A stretch of DNA of 13,258 nt from Bacteroidales bacterium (GCA_029935275.1 JAOZKQ010000028.1:1-13258); one strand, 5' to 3'. Counted from the stretch's first letter, positions 1-8,369 are shown. The notes: generated by a model from the letters alone, not told the origin. Made by a program: numbers and translations.

Positions 1-3000
1 GCAGGAACAATATCTTTCCCCTGAACCGGGGCATCTTTGACACTTCAACAATCCTCCTTATCAAACCCTGGCCACCTCCATCATTTGGATGTGCTTTACC
101 AGCAAAAATGAATTGTACAGGATTTTCTTTACTATTTACCAGTTCATCCAACCGGTCCAGATCCTCAAATAACAAATGTGCCCTTTTATAAGTTGCAAAC
201 CTTCGGGCAAACCCAATTGTAAGTACCGCTGGATCGATCTTTTCACTAATCTCCATGATATTCTTAGGGCTTTCATAACGTTTTATAAGATGCCCTTTTA
301 ATCGATCCTGGATTTTCGCGATCAATTTCTCTTTCAAAGCATACTTTATTTTCCATAAAGCTGCACTGTCAATTTCATTTATATTCTTCCAAACTTCTTT
401 ATCAGCCTGATTTGCTATCCAATCTGTATTAAGTTTATTATTAAAGAAATCAGTAAATTCAGTTGCAGCCCAGGTTGGCAGATGTACTCCATTGGTCACA
501 TAACCAATATTCAATTCTTCCGATAAATACCCAGGCCAGAGTGACTGTAACAATTCTCTGCTCACTTCTCCATGTAACATACTTACCCCGTTAATTTCCT
601 GAGACATATGAGCTGCCAAAAAGCTCATATTAAACTTATCTGCCTTTCCGGGATTCCCATCACCTCCCAAATTATAAAATTCATCCCATGAAATTTTCAG
701 ACGTTCAGGATAATGTGCCATGTAAGCCCTGAATAAATCTTCAGGAAATGCATCATGTCCTGCTGGTACCGGAGTGTGAGTCGTAAATAATGTAGAACCT
801 CTCACAACCTCAAGGGCTTCCTCGTAGTTCATTTTCTTCTTAACAATAATCCTGCTCAAACGCTCCACCCCAATGAAAGCTGAATGGCCTTCATTACTAT
901 GATAAATATCAGGTGAAATTCCAAGAGTTTCAAAAGCCCTAATCCCGCCAATACCCAGTACAATTTCCTGTTTTAAACGATTTTCAAGGTCTCCTCCATA
1001 AAGATGATGAGTTATTGACCTGTCATTTTCCTGATTTTCATCAAAATCTGTATCCAATAAATATAAAGAAACTCTTCCCACGTTCACTTTCCATATACGG
1101 ACCTTTAATGAACGTCCATGGAGAATAATAACAACCGTTTTCCAGTTTCCATTTTCATCTTTTACCGGTTCAACAGGTATTTCCGAAAACTGTTCTGCCT
1201 CATAATCCGCCTGTTGGTCACCTTTCAAAGATAATACCTGTTTAAAGTACCCATATCTATACAATAAACCAACTGCAACAATTCCAACATTTGAGTCACT
1301 TGCTTCCTTCAGGTAATCCCCTGCTAAAATACCCAGGCCTCCTGAAAAAATCTTAAGGCTATCATGCAATCCATATTCCATGCTAAAATAGCCAACCAGG
1401 GGCATATCCTTTTGCGGGGCCTCTGCCATATAATTATTAAATTTTTCTTCAACCTGATCCATTTTTTTAATAAAGGCATCATTCTTTTCCAAAAATGTCA
1501 ACCTTTTATAACCTACATTTTTAAGTAATCTAATGGGGTTTTGTTCTTCTTTTTCCCACAAGGAAGGCTCAAGTTCTTTCCACAAATCCACAGCTTCCTT
1601 ATTCCATGACCACCATAAATTTTTTGACAGGGTATTTAAAAAAGAAAGTCGTTTAGGAATGCCTGACTCAACAACCAGGGTTTTCCATTGTGGAAAATGA
1701 GGTGTTGAAATAATCACTTCGGGAGAATCCTTTTCAGGAAACCTTGGAATATCTCCTGCAAGGCTTCTTTTCTTAATCTTTTGCAATGCCAAATCATAGG
1801 CTTCAAAATAATAATCTACCAGGTTACTCCATAATGCAATACGGGATACTTCAAATGCCTTTTCTCTTGCAGCTACTAGGGCTTTTTCATCCAGATTGCA
1901 AAACTCTCTGCTAAATGTCACAATATCATTAACAACACGATCATCATTATAATCATCTCTTTTAATAACACTTACACCATATCCATGATCCTTCACCTCA
2001 TCATTAACCCACATACCAAAGCCTGCAAGCGTGGTAGTCATAGTTGGAATTCTAAATGCAAGGCTTTCAAGTGGAGTATATCCCCAGGGTTCATAATAAG
2101 AAGGGAAAATAGTCAAATCAAAGCCTATCAGGAGGTCATAATAGCTCATATTAAAAATACCATCCTCCTCGTTCAAATAAACAGGAACATAAATTAATTT
2201 AACTTTATTTGACTTGTCATTTTTTAAACGGCTACTTTTAAGGTTATTTAATATAGGGTCAAATTCAGGATGGTGCATACCATGGGTCAGGTAAGGATCC
2301 GAAGGACTCTCAAGCAGCACCCCTTTTTTAAGGGCAGTCTTTAAATCAGTTTTCGGGCCTGAATTATCAGCAGGAATAAGAACAAAAGCAACTGCTTTCC
2401 TTGCACTCTTCTCAGAGAGATCAAGTTCTGCCATTGCATCAATAAACAGATCAATCCCCTTATTTTTATACTCATAGCGACCACTATTTGCAATAAGCAG
2501 GGTATCGTCTTTCAACTCCTCACCCAATAATGTTCCTGCCACCTCGAGCAGTTTTGCCCTGGCTTCAGCTCTTTTCTTGCTAAAATCAGCTTCAGAAGGA
2601 ACAAATGAATCTTCAAACCCATTGGGAGTGACGAGATCCACATCTTTACCCAAAAGAGATGAACACTCCCTGGTTGTAATATCACTAACTGTAGTAAAAG
2701 CATCACAATGAATACCAGATAAAGATTCAAGTGAATGTTTTGAGGTAACATTAAATTCATGGCCTAATTTAACCGGATTAAACTCGTTTAATTTACTATA
2801 AACCGGTCTGTTATTCCCTGCCAGGGCCCTGCCCAAAACCGTTGCATGAGTGGTAAATACGGTTCCAATATGGGGTGCAAATTCCTTTAAGTATAGTACT
2901 CCCGATCCGGTCATCCATTCATGAAAATGAGCAAGAATGTCATCCTGATAACCAAAATGAAATTCCACGAAGCTTTCTATCACTTTTCCGGCAGCATATC

Positions 3001-3406
3001 CAAACAAAACAGGTTCAATATAATCCCATTGTCCGGAAATTGAATCCAGCTTATAGCTTTCCCATAATTTCTTAAAGATCTCATCTTTCTTTGAGATCAT
3101 CCCATAAAAATCTACAAGTATAACCGTAGGTTTGCCGGCAATATTCCACTGGCCTATTTTCACAGCAATTCCTTCATTGGCAGCATGTTCCTGCCAGGCC
3201 GTATATTCATGGTCCATAGGAATAAATTCCGGATTCTCTTTCTCATCCCGCCAAACATCAGGTCCAATCAAAAAATAATTCCCACCAAGTTCTTTTTGAA
3301 TGGAAAGAACTTTTGTTGAAATTACCGTATGTATCCCTCCAACCTTATTACAAACTTCCCAACTCGTCTCGAAAAGAGCAGATGGCTTATCATATTTATT
3401 TATCAT
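1..3406 (-). CDS. GT3 glycogen synthase fused to GT35 alpha-glucan phosphorylase (3' end cut by window)
   Basis: The frame is open from ATG at 3404-3406 to the left edge: 1135 codons with no stop, the rest off-window. Residues 1 to about 560 are a GT3 (eukaryotic-type) glycogen synthase. They include SWEVCNKVGGIHTVIS (15-30), HFHEWMTG (160-167) and the nucleotide-sugar E-x7-E pair E439/E447 in EPWGYTPLE. Residues from about 575 are a phosphorylase N-terminal DUF3417-like domain, then GT35: SMEYGLHDSLKIFSGGLG from 675, NEGHSAF at 838, GFARRFATYKR at 1065 and FAGKAHP. The PLP-lysine region lies beyond the window. By family knowledge the first half elongates glucan from a nucleotide-glucose and the second releases glucose-1-phosphate. 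Such fusions occur, as far as I recall, in other Bacteroidota. Residues 596-615 are out of their ancestral frame (separate entry). The gene is last of four same-strand glucan genes. No strong ribosome binding site is visible; the start matches the family N-terminus. Confidence 0.93.
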   Translation of the reverse strand, partial: MINKYDKPSALFETSWEVCNKVGGIHTVISTKVLSIQKELGGNYFLIGPDVWRDEKENPEFIPMDHEYTAWQEHAANEGIAVKIGQWNIAGKPTVILVDFYGMISKKDEIFKKLWESYKLDSISGQWDYIEPVLFGYAAGKVIESFVEFHFGYQDDILAHFHEWMTGSGVLYLKEFAPHIGTVFTTHATVLGRALAGNNRPVYSKLNEFNPVKLGHEFNVTSKHSLESLSGIHCDAFTTVSDITTRECSSLLGKDVDLVTPNGFEDSFVPSEADFSKKRAEARAKLLEVAGTLLGEELKDDTLLIANSGRYEYKNKGIDLFIDAMAELDLSEKSARKAVAFVLIPADNSGPKTDLKTALKKGVLLESPSDPYLTHGMHHPEFDPILNNLKSSRLKNDKSNKVKLIYVPVYLNEEDGIFNMSYYDLLIGFDLTIFPSYYEPWGYTPLESLAFRIPTMTTTLAGFGMWVNDEVKDHGYGVSVIKRDDYNDDRVVNDIVTFSREFCNLDEKALVAAREKAFEVSRIALWSNLVDYYFEAYDLALQKIKKRSLAGDIPRFPEKDSPEVIISTPHFPQWKTLVVESGIPKRLSFLNTLSKNLWWSWNKEAVDLWKELEPSLWEKEEQNPIRLLKNVGYKRLTFLEKNDAFIKKMDQVEEKFNNYMAEAPQKDMPLVGYFSMEYGLHDSLKIFSGGLGILAGDYLKEASDSNVGIVAVGLLYRYGYFKQVLSLKGDQQADYEAEQFSEIPVEPVKDENGNWKTVVIILHGRSLKVRIWKVNVGRVSLYLLDTDFDENQENDRSITHHLYGGDLENRLKQEIVLGIGGIRAFETLGISPDIYHSNEGHSAFIGVERLSRIIVKKKMNYEEALEVVRGSTLFTTHTPVPAGHDAFPEDLFRAYMAHYPERLKISWDEFYNLGGDGNPGKADKFNMSFLAAHMSQEINGVSMLHGEVSRELLQSLWPGYLSEELNIGYVTNGVHLPTWAATEFTDFFNNKLNTDWIANQADKEVWKNINEIDSAALWKIKYALKEKLIAKIQDRLKGHLIKRYESPKNIMEISEKIDPAVLTIGFARRFATYKRAHLLFEDLDRLDELVNSKENPVQFIFAGKAHPNDGGGQGLIRRIVEVSKMPRFRGKILFL
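1560..1625 (-). other. 20-residue out-of-frame segment between two compensating one-base indels
   Basis: On the coding (minus) strand the gene reads LSK, then IYGGHGIRKLWICGKNLSLP, then LWEKEEQNP. Shifting only the middle 20 codons by one base gives NLWWSWNKEAVDLWKELEPS. This restores the well known LSxNLWWSWN...ELxPxLW signature of the phosphorylase N-terminal region. The upstream change is one A too few in the A-run at 1621-1625 (5 instead of 6). The downstream change is one T too many at 1560-1562 (3 instead of 2). The frame on both sides is otherwise intact across all 1135 codons, which I read through. Both events are run-length changes, so assembly or read error is the first explanation; a real compensated double mutation is the second. 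Confidence 0.85.
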
Positions 3407-3446
3407 ATCTTTTTATTATTTTCTTTTTTATTAAACATTAGCAACA

Positions 3447-3463
3447 GAAGTTATCAAAACTTC
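3447..3463 (-). repeat. Inverted repeat in leader of synthase-phosphorylase gene
   Basis: GAAGTT and AACTTC form perfect 6-bp arms around a 5-base loop (ATCAA). It lies 41 bases upstream of the ATG at 3406. There is no T-run beside it, so an intrinsic terminator is unlikely. It could be an operator or a leader hairpin, or be chance in AT-rich DNA. Confidence 0.3.
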
Positions 3464-3530
3464 GGTTTAAGTAAAAAATTGCCTTGATATTCATGAAATG
3501 TCTTCGCAGCTTATCTTATTCCCGGCAATG

Positions 3531-3550
3531 AATCTAAATGAATTTAGATT
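3531..3550 (-). repeat. Perfect 9-bp inverted repeat in 3407-3623 gap
   Basis: AATCTAAAT and ATTTAGATT are perfect 9-base arms separated by GA. The repeat lies between the GH57 stop and the synthase-phosphorylase start, downstream of the candidate -7 box on the coding strand. It is not followed by a T-tract on either strand. A dimeric regulator operator fits its symmetry, but no binding family can be named. Confidence 0.4.
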
Positions 3551-3588
3551 ATTGCTAAAATTAATGCGGCCCAAAATTTATTTAGCCG

Positions 3589-3597
3589 GCAAAGGTA
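3589..3597 (-). promoter_or_regulatory. Candidate Bacteroidota -7 box upstream of synthase-phosphorylase
   Basis: The minus strand reads TACCTTTGC, a full match to the TAnnTTTG -7 element of the Bacteroidota primary sigma factor. No convincing TTTG -33 element sits 17-20 bases upstream. If used, the leader would be about 175 bases and contain both inverted repeats (3531-3550 and 3447-3463). It would let the fusion gene be transcribed apart from the GH57 gene. Confidence 0.4.
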
Positions 3598-3623
3598 AGA
3601 GAATTATTTAAATCATTCCGGAA

Positions 3624-5012
3624 TTATTTCTTTCCTGAATCTGACTTTTTCCTTGTAGGAGTTTTTCTTGTAAGCTTTTTCTTAACTGCAGAAGAAGTTC
3701 TTTTTGTTGCAGCATTACTTTTTTGTTTTAACAAGTGCACTTCTTTCTTATATTTCTCAAGTAATAACTTTTGTTCATTCAGTTTATCATTGAGAAGATT
3801 AATTTCATTTTGATGATCAGAAGTAGGTAAAGCAGCTTTCAGCCTTAATATAAAATCGCTTAATACATTCATGTAATTAATGAAAGCATCATATGGTGAT
3901 TCATATGGCGTAAAATAGGAATGGACATCCCCGTCAGAAAATAACTTGGTGCACATATAATACAGATGATCACTGGCCTGAAGATACTGCCAATCCTTTT
4001 GAAGTTGCTCATCCTTGATTAATTTCATTTTTTCCGAAAGGCCATATAGCTTTTCAAATGCCTCATCCTGGATTGGATTTCCTAACCAGGCCGTGAGATC
4101 CCTCTCTTCATCGGCCCATGAAATGGGGTATGGTACATGAATTGCTGACACAGGCTGATGGGTCTTAAGTATTCCTGAAGGTGTATCAAACCGAACTTTC
4201 CCACCCTTAAGCATAACTTCCGGTAATGCTTTCAAGAAATCAAAAATTCCTGTTTCCTCCCATTGATGTTCCCCAAATGTTTCATAATCCATAAAAAGGT
4301 TAACAATTTCTTCATCAGGGGGCAATTCGTTAATCCATCCCGCAAACTTTTCAGCAGTTAAAGGCCATTCGTTCCATGTCTTATCTGAAAACCGAAAGGC
4401 AATATCATCACTTAACTTAAAATTTTTCAATAAAAGTTTAAGTCGTGGATTAATTGCATTAGTATAAAGAAAATTAGGGCTTTTCCAACCCAAAACATGC
4501 TTTGCCCCTTCCGTTAACATAGCCTGATATCCGAGGTCAGCAATTACAGAACCAATGTCATCAGAGTAAATCAACTCTGTATTTCTAAAAACAGTAGGTT
4601 TTTGATTAAAATATTTTTGAATCTTGGCATCATGAAGTTTAATTTGGCTCAAAAATTCATCCGTATTAGCCAGAGAAGCCAGGGAATGTGCATTAGTTTC
4701 TGCCAGAAACTCTACATGACCGGTATTTGCAAGCTCCTGAAAGGATGCAATAACCTCCGGTGCATAAACATCAAACTGGTCAAGAGCGACACCTGAAATT
4801 GAAAATGCAAGTTTAAACTTTCCATCAAATTTCCTGATTAGCTCAAGTAGTAACTTATTAGTTGGCAAATAGCAATTAGCAGCCACTTTTTGCAAAATTG
4901 TCTCATTCGAAAAATCATCATAATAATAATGATCCTGGCCAATATTAAAAAACCGGTATTTCTTTAACCGCAAAGGCTGATGAACCTGAAAATATAAACA
5001 AACCGTTTTCAT
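3624..5012 (-). CDS. GH57 family alpha-glucan hydrolase/transglycosylase with basic C-terminal tail
   Basis: The 462-residue protein has the GH57 conserved regions in order: FQVHQPLR (8-15), GHVEFL (98-103), FRNTELIY with predicted nucleophile E146, FMDYETFGEHQ with predicted acid/base D242, and SDHLYYM (347-353). GH57 enzymes cleave or transfer alpha-1,4-glucan with retention. This one could be an amylase, a 4-alpha-glucanotransferase or a branching enzyme; the sequence alone does not decide. No signal peptide is seen, so it is probably cytoplasmic like its neighbours. After the catalytic domain (to about 395), residues 400-430 look like a coiled coil. Residues 431-462 are a Lys/Arg/Ser/Thr tail with almost no acidic residues. 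The start ATG gives the usual MKxVCLYFQVHQP beginning. It lies 89 bases after the GT4 gene. Confidence 0.93.
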   Translation of the reverse strand: MKTVCLYFQVHQPLRLKKYRFFNIGQDHYYYDDFSNETILQKVAANCYLPTNKLLLELIRKFDGKFKLAFSISGVALDQFDVYAPEVIASFQELANTGHVEFLAETNAHSLASLANTDEFLSQIKLHDAKIQKYFNQKPTVFRNTELIYSDDIGSVIADLGYQAMLTEGAKHVLGWKSPNFLYTNAINPRLKLLLKNFKLSDDIAFRFSDKTWNEWPLTAEKFAGWINELPPDEEIVNLFMDYETFGEHQWEETGIFDFLKALPEVMLKGGKVRFDTPSGILKTHQPVSAIHVPYPISWADEERDLTAWLGNPIQDEAFEKLYGLSEKMKLIKDEQLQKDWQYLQASDHLYYMCTKLFSDGDVHSYFTPYESPYDAFINYMNVLSDFILRLKAALPTSDHQNEINLLNDKLNEQKLLLEKYKKEVHLLKQKSNAATKRTSSAVKKKLTRKTPTRKKSDSGKK

Positions 5013-5045
5013 ATAAAATAATTTTTATTTACTAACCAAATAATA

Positions 5046-5075
5046 CAAGCATATAAAATTTCAACTGGGTGCAAA
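5046..5075 (-). promoter_or_regulatory. Candidate Bacteroidota promoter before the GH57 gene
   Basis: On the minus strand TTTG (5072-5075) is followed after 18 bases by TATGCTTG (5046-5053). The second element matches TAnnTTTG at all fixed positions except one, and the spacing falls in the 17-20 base range known for Bacteroidota promoters. The GH57 ATG is 33 bases further downstream. It would add an internal start to the glucan operon. Confidence 0.42.
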
Positions 5076-5101
5076 ATTTTAAGTTTTTAACCAACTTCTT
5101 T

Positions 5102-6385
5102 TTATAATACCGAATCATAAACATCTTTTACATTTTGGGCAGCATTTTCCCACTTTAGATTCTCCACCTCTTCTCTCCCATATTGCTTAAAAAATTCATG
5201 AGCTCCGTTATAGTTAAGCAAACCATAGATGGCATCAGCCATTGCCTCAATATCCCAATAGTCAACTTTAACAGCATAGGTAAGAATCTCTGCCACACCC
5301 GATTGATTCGAAATAATAACCGGGACATTGGATTGCATAGCCTCTAATGGAGAGATGCCAAAAGGTTCTGAGACTGAAGGCATGATATAAACATCACTCA
5401 TTTGTAGCATTCTAAATACCTCATCCCCTTTAAGAAACCCTGTAAAATGAAACTTATCCATAATTTTTTTTGAAGCTGCCAGGTTTACCATTTTTTTCAT
5501 CATGTCTCCGCTTCCAGCCATCACAAAACGCACATTTTTCATTTTTTTCAGCACCATATCTGCTGCTTCAATAAAATATTCCGGACCTTTTTGTAAGGTA
5601 ATCCGACCCAGAAATGTAACTATTTTCTCGGGCAGGTTTGATTCTTTCTGCTCAGACAAAGCCTCTTTCAAGGGTTCTACTGCATTGTAAACAGTTATAA
5701 CTTTAGAGGGATCAATTCCATATTTCTCAATTACTGTTCTTTGAGTAAGCTTGCTAACAGTAATAATTTTATCTGCCGCATCCATCCCCCTTTTTTCAAT
5801 ATTATAAACATCCGGGTTTACGTTCCCTCCACTTCTGTCAAAATCAGTCGCATGAACATGTATCACCAGAGGTTTGCCGGAAGCTTCCTTAGCAGCAATA
5901 CCAGCAGGGTAAGTTAACCAGTCATGTGCATGAATCAGGTCAAATTCATTTTCGTCAGCAATCATAGAAGCCACTACAGAATAATTATAGATTTCCTGCA
6001 ATAAATCAGGTCCATACTTACCTGAAAACGCAACCCTCCCCTCAATATTGGTTTGCACATATTTCACCTTATCTGTGGTTTCTTCCCTGGTTAATTTCCA
6101 AAATTCTTCAGGGTCAACATAGGGTGCTATTCTAGAATTTACCTCAATATATTCAAACTCCTTTTTATTACTTTCAAATTTAAGCTTCTTTTTGGTAACA
6201 GGAACATCACCAGCACCTATTAAACGCATCATGCTCTGATCTTCATCACCATAAGCCTTTGGAACAACAAAAATTATTTCCATATCATCAATTGTGGCAA
6301 GCCCGCGTGTCAGCCCGTAACTCGCTGTACCCAGACCCCCTGAAATATGGGGAGGAAATTCCCATCCAAACATTAATGCCCTCAT
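5102..6385 (-). CDS. GT4 family glucosyltransferase, glycogen-synthase-like
   Basis: The 427-residue GT-B glycosyltransferase begins MRALMFGWEFPPHISGGLGT, with the GGLG donor/acceptor loop at 16-19. It continues with HAHDWLT (152-158), VYNAVEP (232-238), LGRITLQKGPEYFIEAA (259-275) and the GT4 E-x7-E signature E340/E348 in EPFGISPLE. The N-terminal Rossmann domain carries a charged insertion at about 50-130. GT4 proteins of this type use a nucleotide sugar; sitting between a debranching enzyme and a GH57 enzyme points to glucan synthesis. The exact donor and acceptor cannot be told. No signal peptide is present. It starts 19 bases after the debranching enzyme stop, so the two are almost surely co-transcribed. 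An AAAAGAA stretch just before ATG is the only hint of a ribosome binding site. Confidence 0.92.
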   Translation of the reverse strand: MRALMFGWEFPPHISGGLGTASYGLTRGLATIDDMEIIFVVPKAYGDEDQSMMRLIGAGDVPVTKKKLKFESNKKEFEYIEVNSRIAPYVDPEEFWKLTREETTDKVKYVQTNIEGRVAFSGKYGPDLLQEIYNYSVVASMIADENEFDLIHAHDWLTYPAGIAAKEASGKPLVIHVHATDFDRSGGNVNPDVYNIEKRGMDAADKIITVSKLTQRTVIEKYGIDPSKVITVYNAVEPLKEALSEQKESNLPEKIVTFLGRITLQKGPEYFIEAADMVLKKMKNVRFVMAGSGDMMKKMVNLAASKKIMDKFHFTGFLKGDEVFRMLQMSDVYIMPSVSEPFGISPLEAMQSNVPVIISNQSGVAEILTYAVKVDYWDIEAMADAIYGLLNYNGAHEFFKQYGREEVENLKWENAAQNVKDVYDSVL

Positions 6386-6404
6386 TTCTTTTAGCTTAAA
6401 TTAA

Positions 6405-8369
6405 TCAAATTCCATCTTCTAAAAGACCCTCCAGGTCTTCCAGTTTTTTCATTACCCTTAAGACCTCCGACACACTCCAGGCCTGTGATATAGCTCCTTT
6501 CCCTGTGTGAGGAGGATCTCCATCATAAATTTCTGAAATAGAGCCTATCCCATGCTCCAGCATATCATTTTCAAATCCATCAATAATTGATTTCACTTCA
6601 AAAAACCCTGATTTTTTATGAAGCTTGAGGTAAGCCTCACAGAAGTGTCCAAGCAACCATGGCCAAACAGTTCCCTGATGATAAGCACGGTCCCTTTCTG
6701 CCTGGTTTCCCTGATATATCCCTTTGTATGCAAGATTTTTAGGTGATAATGTCCGCAATCCCCTTGGAGTTAGCAATTCTCTTTTAACTTTATCCAACAC
6801 TTCTTTCTGAATTTCTTTATCTACAGGGCTATATGGAAGCGAAGCAACAAGCACCTGGTTCGGCCTTACAGACCAATCCGTTTTCTCATCATTACAATAA
6901 TCTGCAAGATACCCCCTGTTTTCATCATAAAAAACTTCCGGAAATGAAGTTCTTATCTGCTCCGGAAGAGACCTCCAACGCTCTATAAATTTTTTATCAC
7001 CATTTTTTTCTGCAATTTCAAGACTGAAGGATATTGCATTATACCATAATGCATTAATTTCTACAGCATATCCATCCCTGGGAGTAACCGGGTTTCCATC
7101 AACAACAGCATCCATCCAGGTCAAAGCTTTTCCTTTTGCCCCAGCCCAGATCAGACCATTTTCCTCCATTCGAATCCCAAAACTGGTACCATCCCTGTAT
7201 GCATCCAGAATTTCTTTCATCGCATTCCAATACAGATCTGTAATCAGAGCTGAATCTCCGGCATCAATTACGTATTGCTGTAAGGACCAAAAAAACCAGA
7301 GAGGGGCATCCACTGAATTAAATGCAGGAGAATCATCACTTCCCATGTTAGGAAACAAACCTCCCTTTAACTTATCAACCTGAGTTTTCATTACATCCCA
7401 AAAGGTGTAGGTATCCCCTATAGCCAGAGTTAGTCCTGGAAGTGAAATAAAAGTATCCCTACCCCATGCATCAAACCATGGAAATCCAGCAATAACATTG
7501 ACCTTCTTATTTCTTCTTACAATAAATTGCTGAGCAGAATTGATAAGGCAATTTTTAAAACTGTCCCTGGGGACCCTTTTAGCTGTCTCCATGGTAAACT
7601 TGCGTTTTAAATCTTTGGGTTTGATTTCCCCGGTGCTGGCAGAAAACACAATACTTTCGCCCTTTTTGATTGGAAATTCAAAATATCCAGGCACAAAAAG
7701 ATCTTCTTTATAGTCATATCCTCTTTCCAACTCACGCGAATACTCTACATTATAATTCCAGTCAGGCACATGAATAAATTCCGCACTTTTTGAAACCTGC
7801 ATGTTCAAGAACGGAAAACCATCATACAGCTTCATCTGAACACCATTTGAAATATACTGAACCTTTGTATTTGCATACATATTTGCTTTTGTCAGTTGGT
7901 GCGCATTTCGAAAGGCCAGGAATGGCTTAAGTTTCAAGATAGTATCTGAATGTGCTTCAAGTAGTGTATATCTTATTAATATCTGCTCTTCATTTTCAAC
8001 CAGAATCCTCTCCTGCTTTAAAACTACGCCACCCACCCGATATATTAACTCCGGAATAATATCTGCCTTAAAGTCACGAACATACCTATGCCCTTTTGGT
8101 TCATATTTATCTCCTGCATATTTATGAATCCCTATCCTGAATTCCTTATTGTGCTGAACAATTGTAGTATCAAGTGAAGATAGCAATACATGTTTTTCTC
8201 CACCAAAGGCATCTACAGGACATACCAATAGTCCATGATATTTTCTTGTATTACAACCAATAATTGTGGTGTTGATATATGAGCCCGCCCTGTTCGCCCT
8301 CAAAATCTCTTTATCAAGGGAATACTTCAGGTTAACTAATTGTAATTTATCAAACTTTAAATAATCCAT
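6405..8369 (-). CDS. Glycogen debranching enzyme, bacterial type (GDE_N + amylo-alpha-1,6-glucosidase domain)
   Basis: The 654-residue protein has an N-terminal GDE_N-type beta domain with CNTRKYHGLLV (39-49) and RVGGVVLKQERI. A C-terminal (alpha/alpha)6 GDE_C domain (about 270-645) carries GFPWFDAWGRDT (295-306), TWMDA (417-421), VRPNQ (501-505), YHQGTVWPWL (563-572), SEIYDG (E613) and AWS (630-632). The WGRDT aspartate and SEIYDG glutamate are the likely catalytic region by analogy with eukaryotic GDE. It removes alpha-1,6 branch stubs from glycogen. I chose ATG 8367-8369 because MDYLKFDK matches the family N-terminus. An upstream in-frame TTG at 8411 would add 14 low-complexity residues and would place the start over the candidate -7 box. 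It is the first gene of the minus-strand glucan operon and is divergent from the lipoprotein genes. Confidence 0.94.
   Translation of the reverse strand: MDYLKFDKLQLVNLKYSLDKEILRANRAGSYINTTIIGCNTRKYHGLLVCPVDAFGGEKHVLLSSLDTTIVQHNKEFRIGIHKYAGDKYEPKGHRYVRDFKADIIPELIYRVGGVVLKQERILVENEEQILIRYTLLEAHSDTILKLKPFLAFRNAHQLTKANMYANTKVQYISNGVQMKLYDGFPFLNMQVSKSAEFIHVPDWNYNVEYSRELERGYDYKEDLFVPGYFEFPIKKGESIVFSASTGEIKPKDLKRKFTMETAKRVPRDSFKNCLINSAQQFIVRRNKKVNVIAGFPWFDAWGRDTFISLPGLTLAIGDTYTFWDVMKTQVDKLKGGLFPNMGSDDSPAFNSVDAPLWFFWSLQQYVIDAGDSALITDLYWNAMKEILDAYRDGTSFGIRMEENGLIWAGAKGKALTWMDAVVDGNPVTPRDGYAVEINALWYNAISFSLEIAEKNGDKKFIERWRSLPEQIRTSFPEVFYDENRGYLADYCNDEKTDWSVRPNQVLVASLPYSPVDKEIQKEVLDKVKRELLTPRGLRTLSPKNLAYKGIYQGNQAERDRAYHQGTVWPWLLGHFCEAYLKLHKKSGFFEVKSIIDGFENDMLEHGIGSISEIYDGDPPHTGKGAISQAWSVSEVLRVMKKLEDLEGLLEDGI

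Noticed and set aside
1985..2197. Plus-strand ORF of 70 codons
   Set aside because: It is antisense to the GT3 active-site region, with no recognisable domain or start signal.
2512..2760. Minus-strand ORF of 82 codons
   Set aside because: It lies in another frame inside the GT3 domain, whose own frame gives uninterrupted family-like sequence here.
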